Positions 1 to 4,742 of a stretch of DNA of 5,947 bases are shown here, piece by piece. The stretch lies in assembly GCA_937885815.1 (NCBI GenBank), contig CALABM010000060.1, positions 1 to 5,947 on the forward strand, in the 5' to 3' direction. How positions within the stretch are numbered: the stretch's first letter is position 1; every line of letters starts with the position of its first letter. Below the pieces are notes generated by a model. It saw nothing but the letters and a program-made list of their open reading frames with translations. It made no database searches and was not told where the DNA came from. The position numbers were made by a program, and so were the translations under genes. Source of the stretch: an uncultured Verrucomicrobiales bacterium (GTDB lineage: Bacteria; Verrucomicrobiota; Verrucomicrobiia; Verrucomicrobiales; Akkermansiaceae).

Positions 1-3
1 TTT

Positions 4-510
4 TCACCCATGAACAATCACCACACTTGTCACGCAGCCCTCACCGAGAACAGCATTCAGTGAGCGAATAATGCCGACCTTCTGGCGCGTAAGCTCATAC
101 CGCACCGCTGGGTGCGACGTCCGGATCCGCGCCTGCTTATTCGCTATAGAAAGAAGCTCGGCCTTGGTAGCCAAGAAAGGCCCCACTGCACGCAACCAAG
201 CTTCAGACATAACTTCCGGCGCATACTCAGCCACGGAGATATCCAACTTGCTTATGAGCGAAGCCAAAACAGACTCCATGCTGCGCACATTAGCCGCGGG
301 ATTCAGCTGTGGTGTGACCCCGAAAAAATCGGACAAGGCTTGGCCGGCCTCGCGTTCAGAGCGGCTCATATTCCGCACCGGGCGAATAGAGCCATCAGAA
401 AACATTTCCTCATGGTACAACCCCGCCGGCTCTCGGCGAGCGCGCGGAGGCGGTGACGGCACCGGCTCTATAGGTGCAGCTTTCCGTTTTCTGCTTCGGG
501 GGGTGGCCAT
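4..510 (-). CDS. DciA-like (DUF721) protein, predicted replicative helicase loader
   Basis: This 168-residue protein resembles the DciA/DUF721 family, which loads or activates the replicative helicase DnaB at the origin in bacteria lacking DnaC or DnaI. The family-like part is the C-terminal half, about residues 95-168. It has a conserved-type tryptophan (W105) in a W-x-x-A-V-G-P setting, then a short beta segment, a helix with E139-L140, and an ending like LNAVLGEGCVTSVVIVHG, the usual 'lN..lG...V..I' pattern of its KH-like fold. Residues 1-30 are basic and proline-rich and are probably disordered. The ATG at 510-508 has no Shine-Dalgarno site, and a terminator U-tract lies just upstream. 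A later ATG at 405-403 (residue 36), preceded by GAGGAA, is an alternative start that keeps the whole domain. The stop is TGA at 6-4. The family call is fairly sure; the function is taken from the family, and no dnaB or recF is visible here. Confidence 0.75.
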   Translation of the reverse strand: MATPRSRKRKAAPIEPVPSPPPRARREPAGLYHEEMFSDGSIRPVRNMSRSEREAGQALSDFFGVTPQLNPAANVRSMESVLASLISKLDISVAEYAPEVMSEAWLRAVGPFLATKAELLSIANKQARIRTSHPAVRYELTRQKVGIIRSLNAVLGEGCVTSVVIVHG

Positions 511-513
511 TTG

Positions 514-550
514 AAAAAAGCGGCCCAGGCGGTAATTGCCGCCGGGGCCG
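514..550 (-). terminator. Rho-independent terminator of the ferredoxin gene
   Basis: Read on the minus strand, CGGCCC (550-545 complement) and GGGCCG (526-521 complement) form an outer 6-bp stem. An inner stem of GGCGGC/ACCGCC (543-538 with 533-528, including one G-U pair) is closed by an AATT loop at 537-534. One G/A mismatch (544/527) separates the two stems. Six U residues follow at 519-514, after one C. The G+C-rich stem plus U-run is a classical intrinsic terminator, 47 nt past the ferredoxin stop codon. It ends only three bases before the start codon of the downstream dciA-like gene. Confidence 0.88.
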
Positions 551-596
551 ATTGAATAGTTAAAATGAGAATATCGGGTAATCCCGGAGTGGGGCT

Positions 597-830
597 TTAC
601 TCGCCGTCGTCACCGATGGAATCGACGGGGCAGCCGTCCTTAGCCTCGGTGCAGAGCTCAATCTCCTCATCCGTCTCCGGCTGCTTGCAGACGTAGGACA
701 CGCCCTCATCTTCGTCAAGAGCGAAGAAATCACCGGCTACCTCACGGCAAAGCCCGCAGTCGATGCAGTTGCTGTCGACGTAGAACTTACCGGGAACATT
801 CTTTTCGTTTTTTTCGTCAATATCGGCCAT
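597..830 (-). CDS. Small acidic ferredoxin, single [4Fe-4S] cluster
   Basis: The 77-residue protein is a low-potential electron carrier of the bacterial single-cluster ferredoxin type and is predicted to be cytoplasmic. It shows C22-x-x-C25-x-x-C28 and a later C67-P68, the four ligands of one [4Fe-4S] cluster. Two further cysteines, C48 and C60, sit where a second cluster would be in two-cluster relatives; only two remain, so they cannot form one and may instead make a disulfide. The chain is rich in Asp and Glu, especially at 39-42, 53-57 and the C-terminus, as expected for docking on redox partners. The frame stays open to 1028, but the extra residues are Phe/Ser-rich and would run into the divergent gene, so the ATG at 830-828 was chosen. 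It lacks a Shine-Dalgarno site. The gene is monocistronic, ending in a strong terminator. The redox partner is unknown. Confidence 0.9.
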   Translation of the reverse strand: MADIDEKNEKNVPGKFYVDSNCIDCGLCREVAGDFFALDEDEGVSYVCKQPETDEEIELCTEAKDGCPVDSIGDDGE

Positions 831-883
831 AATGTGTAACGGGCTTAGTTGCCCACCACTATTTTTACCATTTTTCTCAAGAA

Positions 884-903
884 TGCAATCTTTTTTTATT
901 GCA
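884..903. repeat. Inverted repeat TGCAAT-N8-ATTGCA, possible operator
   Basis: TGCAAT at 884-889 is the exact reverse complement of ATTGCA at 898-903, with an 8-nt spacer (C then seven T). The arms are separated centre to centre by 14 bp. It lies in the divergent promoter region, where a dimeric regulator could act on both genes. Six-base arms can arise by chance in A+T-rich DNA, so the role is uncertain. Confidence 0.35.
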
Positions 904-909
904 ACGAGG

Positions 910-930
910 CACATTTCAGTACAAAATGTG
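910..930. repeat. Inverted repeat CACATTT-N7-AAATGTG before the membrane-protein start
   Basis: CACATTT at 910-916 is a perfect 7-bp inverted match to AAATGTG at 924-930, with the 7-nt spacer CAGTACA. The right arm ends three bases before the ATG at 934. As DNA it could be an operator. If it lies within the transcript, the hairpin would cover the translation initiation region of the membrane-protein gene. The sequence does not say which, if either, applies. Confidence 0.4.
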
Positions 931-933
931 TGC

Positions 934-1530
934 ATGCAAGAGGAAAATGAAAAAAAGAAACTGGAAATCCTGAAAAAAATCGGCTGGAAGAACATAATCT
1001 TCTTGGCTCTGTTTGGTGGAATGGCCATAGCAGTGCTGGGGGGTGTGCTGTACAGTTACAGGAATATCCCGACTGCCCACTGGAGAAATAGTGGAATGTC
1101 TTTCCCCATCAAACGATTTGGCGTTGAGATTACTGATATCGATGCGCAGTGGAAAAATTCTACAGGTAATGCGAGATTGGAACTGCGCACGTCCTACTAC
1201 CCCATCGCCACCATTACAACCGGCAAACTTTCCGGGAGCGGTATTATCATTTGCAATTTTTTGGATAATCGCAAAATTCAGCAAGGCCCCATGCTGACCA
1301 TCCGCTACAGAGACGGTCAACTCATGAAGCGTGATGAAGTCAACATGAAGGTTGAAGGTAATACTGCAACCATCCTGCTGGAAGGCGGGTATAAAGAAAA
1401 CTCTGATTACCAACTGCACCGGCTCAGAGAGGAAGAGCCCCTGTGGCGTCTGCAGATGTGGGTTCGTCCTGATGGGCATGACGCTACACACTTTGTAGGG
1501 TACACAACTATCATCCCCACTGCAGAATGA
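934..1530 (+). CDS. Single-pass membrane protein of unknown function, coupled to lnt
   Basis: I do not recognise this 198-residue protein. Residues 1-19 are charged and Lys/Glu-rich (probably cytoplasmic), residues 20-41 form one hydrophobic transmembrane segment rich in Gly, Ala, Leu and Ile, and the remainder is polar with many alternating beta-like stretches (about 61-110, 118-150, 171-195). This suggests one beta-rich domain on the far side of the inner membrane. There is no lipobox and no clear signal-peptidase site, so it is probably a membrane anchor. The frame is open back to 832, but the ATG at 934 gives a standard cytoplasmic leader followed by the membrane segment. A GTG at 928 is also in frame. 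No Shine-Dalgarno site is seen. Its stop overlaps the lnt start as ATGA, so the two are probably translated together and the protein likely acts in the envelope. The reading frame is sound; the function is unknown. Confidence 0.8.
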   Translation: MQEENEKKKLEILKKIGWKNIIFLALFGGMAIAVLGGVLYSYRNIPTAHWRNSGMSFPIKRFGVEITDIDAQWKNSTGNARLELRTSYYPIATITTGKLSGSGIIICNFLDNRKIQQGPMLTIRYRDGQLMKRDEVNMKVEGNTATILLEGGYKENSDYQLHRLREEEPLWRLQMWVRPDGHDATHFVGYTTIIPTAE

Positions 1531-3449
1531 GCAGGAAACGCTATTTCCAGTACAAAGAGACTCCGGAAGCTGAACGCGAAAGCAAGTGGTGGCACTGGCT
1601 GCTTAGCCCTGCGGCAGGTGTTGTCATGGCACTTGCCTTTGTGCCCTATGACTGCTCACAGCTAGTATGGATAGCCCTGCTGCCGCTGCTGTACGTGCTG
1701 TGGTGCGGTCCGGCAAAGTGGTGGAGAGCGTTCCGCTTGGGCTGGCTGTACGGCATGGGGTATTACTGCATGAGCTTCTCATGGATACCGGAAGTGGGTT
1801 ACACCTTTGGCATCCCCCTGCCCGTGTTTCTGGCTGTAGCCTTCATCCCGCTCATGGCTGTGTATTCCACCCTTATCGGTGCTTGGGCTGCCCTTGCTGC
1901 CACGCTGCTGCGCCCTGGCCTCACTCAGGGGCCTGTCACGGAAGGGATGACCGCTGATGAAAAAAAATCCACTTGGAGCAAATGGGCTTGGATGGATATG
2001 GCCGCCACCCTGCGCTCTGCTGCCGGTTGTGCCGCACTGTGGGTCTGCGTAGAATGGCTGAGGGCACACGGCACGCTTGGCTTCAGCTGGAATAGCTTGG
2101 GTATGGCTCTCTATGATGGGCTAGCTTTCGCCCAGTGGGCGGAGTTTGTGGGCACAAGCGCGCTTTCCTTCCTGCCGGTGTTCACCTCTGTCATCATCTA
2201 TTGCTCTGTACGCCGCTGCGTACACCACTTCAAAGGAGCTGGCAAAGCCGGCCGCCCGTGGGATTTTTACGGCACCGTCGTCATTCTTATCCTCCTCTTC
2301 GCCGGTGGTCTTACCCTGAGCCGCCTTTACTCCCCGCTTCAGCTCATGAAGAAGGAGAGCACCCTGCAGCTGCCGGTAATGGCCGTGCAGATTAACAAGG
2401 ACCAGAGTGAACATATCGCGGAGATGAACGCTATAGACCGCATGTCGAACGGCATCTCCCAGTATGGTGTTTACCTGAGAGCCACGATGGCTGCCTTCAA
2501 TGAGATTCAGCGTGACACCGTGCGCAAGGCCATGGAGAACCCGGAGTTAGGTATCATCCAGCAGCTGCCGCTGTGGGTAGTCTGGCCGGAAAGCGCCATG
2601 GGATGCCCCATCTGGAGAAATATCACCACCGGTGCTCTGGAAAGGGACGCCTACACGGCTGATATCTTTATGGGTGAAGAAGGCCTGCCTATGGTGCGAA
2701 AACTCGTACAGGAAATGGGTGGGCAGAGCTTCACGCTCTTCACCGGCGTGGATGAACAGCGCCTCATTACGGAAGATAATCACCTCATTCGCCGTGGCAT
2801 GTATAACTCCATGGCCTGTATCACGGGGGATTTTGACAGCATCACCACCGTTTCCAAGCAGCACCTCATGCCCTTCGGTGAGTATATTCCGCTGGCTGAT
2901 TCCGTGGAATGGATTTCACAATCCTACTCCGAAATTACAGGTACTCAGGTAGGTGACGGCATTCACCCCGGCACCGGGGACGAGCCCATTGAAGTGACGC
3001 TCCCGGGCACGGACGAAAAAGTAGGCGTCATACCGGCCATCTGCTATGAAGACACGGTGGGCGATTTGCTTACCAAGTTTGTGCGCAAGGGGCCTCAGGT
3101 GATTGTGAACGTAAGCAATGACGCTTGGTTCCGGAACTCTGCATGCGGTGCCCAGCAAGCAAGAAACGCAGCCTTCCGCTGCATTGAGCTGCGCCGCTGC
3201 ATGGTGCGTGCCGCAAACCGCGGCGTAACCTGCGCCATCGCACCGAACGGTGCTTTCATTGATGCGCTGCTGAAGGCAGATGGCACCCCCCACCTGCCCG
3301 GTTACAGTTACGCGGTGCTGCCGGTGGACCGCAATGCCGGCTTCACTCTGTACGCCATGCTGGGTGACTGGGCTGTAATTGCTTGCCTGCTGCTGGTGCT
3401 TCTGTGCTCAGCTCCCCCCATCATCAACCGCTACTTCGCAGGCAAGTAA
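1527..3449 (+). CDS. lnt: Apolipoprotein N-acyltransferase
   Basis: Lnt is the inner-membrane enzyme that adds the third acyl chain, from a phospholipid, to the N-terminal cysteine of lipoproteins after Lgt and LspA have acted. The 640-residue protein has about seven hydrophobic segments in residues 23-266, including HGTLGFSWNSLG at 181-192. A periplasmic carbon-nitrogen hydrolase (nitrilase-like) domain follows at about 280-600, then a last membrane segment near 608-628. The catalytic triad is intact: E355 in WPES, K444 in SKQHLMPFGEY, and C506 in ICYED. VSNDAWF (529-535) and RAANRGVT (561-568) are further family motifs. At 640 residues it is well above the roughly 510 of E. coli Lnt; extra length lies in a polar loop at about 131-160, in the linker at about 270-350 and inside the hydrolase domain. 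The start overlaps the upstream gene (ATGA) with no Shine-Dalgarno site, pointing to translational coupling. Confidence 0.95.
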   Translation: MSRKRYFQYKETPEAERESKWWHWLLSPAAGVVMALAFVPYDCSQLVWIALLPLLYVLWCGPAKWWRAFRLGWLYGMGYYCMSFSWIPEVGYTFGIPLPVFLAVAFIPLMAVYSTLIGAWAALAATLLRPGLTQGPVTEGMTADEKKSTWSKWAWMDMAATLRSAAGCAALWVCVEWLRAHGTLGFSWNSLGMALYDGLAFAQWAEFVGTSALSFLPVFTSVIIYCSVRRCVHHFKGAGKAGRPWDFYGTVVILILLFAGGLTLSRLYSPLQLMKKESTLQLPVMAVQINKDQSEHIAEMNAIDRMSNGISQYGVYLRATMAAFNEIQRDTVRKAMENPELGIIQQLPLWVVWPESAMGCPIWRNITTGALERDAYTADIFMGEEGLPMVRKLVQEMGGQSFTLFTGVDEQRLITEDNHLIRRGMYNSMACITGDFDSITTVSKQHLMPFGEYIPLADSVEWISQSYSEITGTQVGDGIHPGTGDEPIEVTLPGTDEKVGVIPAICYEDTVGDLLTKFVRKGPQVIVNVSNDAWFRNSACGAQQARNAAFRCIELRRCMVRAANRGVTCAIAPNGAFIDALLKADGTPHLPGYSYAVLPVDRNAGFTLYAMLGDWAVIACLLLVLLCSAPPIINRYFAGK

Positions 3450-3451
3450 AA

Positions 3452-3467
3452 ACTAGACAACTCTAGT
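3452..3467. repeat. Short inverted repeat after lnt
   Basis: ACTAGA (3452-3457) and TCTAGT (3462-3467) pair perfectly around a CAAC loop, three bases after the lnt stop codon. The stem is only 6 bp and A+T-rich with no U-run after it, so it is not a convincing terminator by itself. It may help protect the 3' end of the mRNA. Confidence 0.3.
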
Positions 3468-3486
3468 AGTAGGTCATTCCATATCA

Positions 3487-3519
3487 CCGGAAACCTCACC
3501 AGAAGGAGGAGGTTTCCGG
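3487..3519. terminator. Perfect 11-bp hairpin between convergent lnt and umuC-like genes
   Basis: CCGGAAACCTC (3487-3497) is exactly complementary to GAGGTTTCCGG (3509-3519), leaving an 11-nt loop. It lies 37 nt after the lnt stop and includes the TGA stop and last codons of the convergent umuC-like gene. Its symmetry would let it act on both transcripts. Neither strand has a proper U-run after the stem, so it may be a terminator without a U-tail, an RNA-end stabiliser, or both. Confidence 0.5.
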
Positions 3520-4737
3520 GATATGTTTCCAGCTGGTCGTATAGGCGGGGCTGACGTAGGAGCGGTTCCAGAGCGTGGTGTTCCCTTGATTCGCGAAGTG
3601 AATATCGTGCCCGGCCTGCTGGAGCTTGTCCAGCACGGCCATGAGCTTGCTGGGGGCTACATTCGGGTGTTCAAATGTGGGCTGAATGTGCTCGCATTTC
3701 TGAAGCTCGGTAAGTAACACGCCGACTTTCTTATATTCAAAGCCGGGGCGATACAGATTCTCCAGCAAAGCCGCAGCATAACGAGTAAAAATCCGGGTAT
3801 CATCCGTAGGGAACGGCAGAGCCACACCCTGATTCGCCGCGTACAGATTCTCTGCGTCTCGGAATCGTGAGGTTCGCAGCACCACATACAGAGAAGAGGC
3901 CATCATCCCCTCCTCTCGCAGAATACGGGCGGCCTTTTCCACAAAACGACACAGCACCTCACGCAGGGAAGAAAACTCGGATACGCCTTCTTTCAACGAG
4001 CGGGATACCATCACCTGCTGTCTTTCCGGAGCAAGCTCCGCGTCCAAACAAGAAGTACCATTCAGCTCCAGAGCAAGGCGCTCGCCATGCACACCGAAAT
4101 GCTTTCGCAGGTAATGCAGCCCACTTGCGGCCAGCCCGGCTGCCGTTCGAATACCTAACGCATGCATGCGCGGGGCCAGCCGGCGCCCTACCCCCCACAC
4201 ATCTCCCACCGGTGTATCCGCCAGCAGCGGGCGCCAGACATCCGGGGAGGTAAGAGCCAGCACGCCATCTAGCTCCGGGCGATGCTTGGCCGTTTCATTA
4301 GCCAGCTTGCACAGCGTACGAGTGGGCGCAATACCCACACTTACTGTCACGCCGGTTCCGCGGCGAATAGATGCCCGAAGCTCGCGGCAGAAGGTCACCC
4401 AATCACGCTCGTTGTCAACGTGAGCAAATGCTTCATCTATGCTGTACTGCTGCACGGAGGGCAAAGCCTCCTCCAGCATGCACATAATGCGGTCCGACAA
4501 ATCCGCGTACAGCGGAAAGTTTGCCGAGCAGATAACAGCATTCGCCGCCTCCAAGCGCTCACGGCATTTGAAGAGAGGCTCTCCCATGGCAATACCCAGC
4601 GCCTTAGCCTCCGGGCTGCGGGAGATAACGCAGCCATCATTATTAGAAAGCACTACGAGCGGGCGCCGCCGCCAATCCGGGCGGAACACCTGCTCGCAGC
4701 TTGCAAAAAAGTTATTGCAGTCAAAAAGGAGATACAC
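3496..4737 (-). CDS. Y-family translesion DNA polymerase, UmuC type
   Basis: The 413-residue protein matches the UmuC branch of Y-family polymerases, which copy across damaged template bases. Catalytic residues are present with UmuC-like numbering: D6 in FDCNNFFASCE and D101-E102 in SIDEAF; F11 sits at the steric-gate position. NNDGCVISRS (32-41) is the fingers motif. A helix-hairpin-helix at about 175-203, a little-finger domain at about 240-340, and a UmuC-specific tail at about 380-405 (WNRSYVSPAYTTSW) complete it. The length is close to E. coli UmuC (422). The expected clamp-binding site is degenerate, reading IQPTF (351-355). The start is GTG at 4737-4735, chosen because it puts the first catalytic Asp at residue 6. 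It lies 5 nt after the gatB stop, with AAAGG overlapping that stop, so translation is probably coupled to gatB. No umuD and no recognisable LexA box are visible. No symbol is given, since umuC and similar names are used loosely. Confidence 0.93.
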   Translation of the reverse strand: MYLLFDCNNFFASCEQVFRPDWRRRPLVVLSNNDGCVISRSPEAKALGIAMGEPLFKCRERLEAANAVICSANFPLYADLSDRIMCMLEEALPSVQQYSIDEAFAHVDNERDWVTFCRELRASIRRGTGVTVSVGIAPTRTLCKLANETAKHRPELDGVLALTSPDVWRPLLADTPVGDVWGVGRRLAPRMHALGIRTAAGLAASGLHYLRKHFGVHGERLALELNGTSCLDAELAPERQQVMVSRSLKEGVSEFSSLREVLCRFVEKAARILREEGMMASSLYVVLRTSRFRDAENLYAANQGVALPFPTDDTRIFTRYAAALLENLYRPGFEYKKVGVLLTELQKCEHIQPTFEHPNVAPSKLMAVLDKLQQAGHDIHFANQGNTTLWNRSYVSPAYTTSWKHIPETSSFW

Positions 4738-4742
4738 AGCCT

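Larger units (their letters stand above)
831..933. promoter_or_regulatory. Divergent intergenic region between ferredoxin gene and lnt operon
   Basis: These 103 bp must hold promoters for both the leftward ferredoxin gene and the rightward membrane-protein/lnt operon. The stretch is rich in T-runs (861-878, 890-897 on the plus strand) and contrasts with the G+C-richer genes around it. Two perfect inverted repeats lie in it, annotated separately. A short GGGC/GCCC pair (841-844, 851-854) could also form a small hairpin in the ferredoxin leader. I could not find a -35/-10 pair with good spacing on either strand, so exact promoters are not assigned. The regulatory role is inferred from layout. 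Confidence 0.5.

Noticed and set aside
71..514. Plus-strand open frames of 147 and 114 codons over the dciA-like gene
   Set aside because: They overlap each other and lie opposite a recognisable DUF721 domain. Their Arg/Ser-rich products look like out-of-frame translation.
832..933. N-terminal extension of the membrane protein from the ATG at 832
   Set aside because: It would run through the T-rich promoter region and both inverted repeats. The ATG at 934 gives a usual charged leader before the membrane segment.
831..1028. N-terminal extension of the ferredoxin frame upstream of 830
   Set aside because: The added residues are Phe/Ser-rich, unlike any ferredoxin, and would overlap the divergent gene. 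The ATG at 830 gives a normal 77-residue ferredoxin.
916..1491. A 191-codon open frame on the minus strand opposite the unknown membrane protein
   Set aside because: The plus-strand frame has a proper membrane segment, ends in an ATGA overlap with lnt and fits the operon. The antisense product has no such support and would cover the divergent promoter region.
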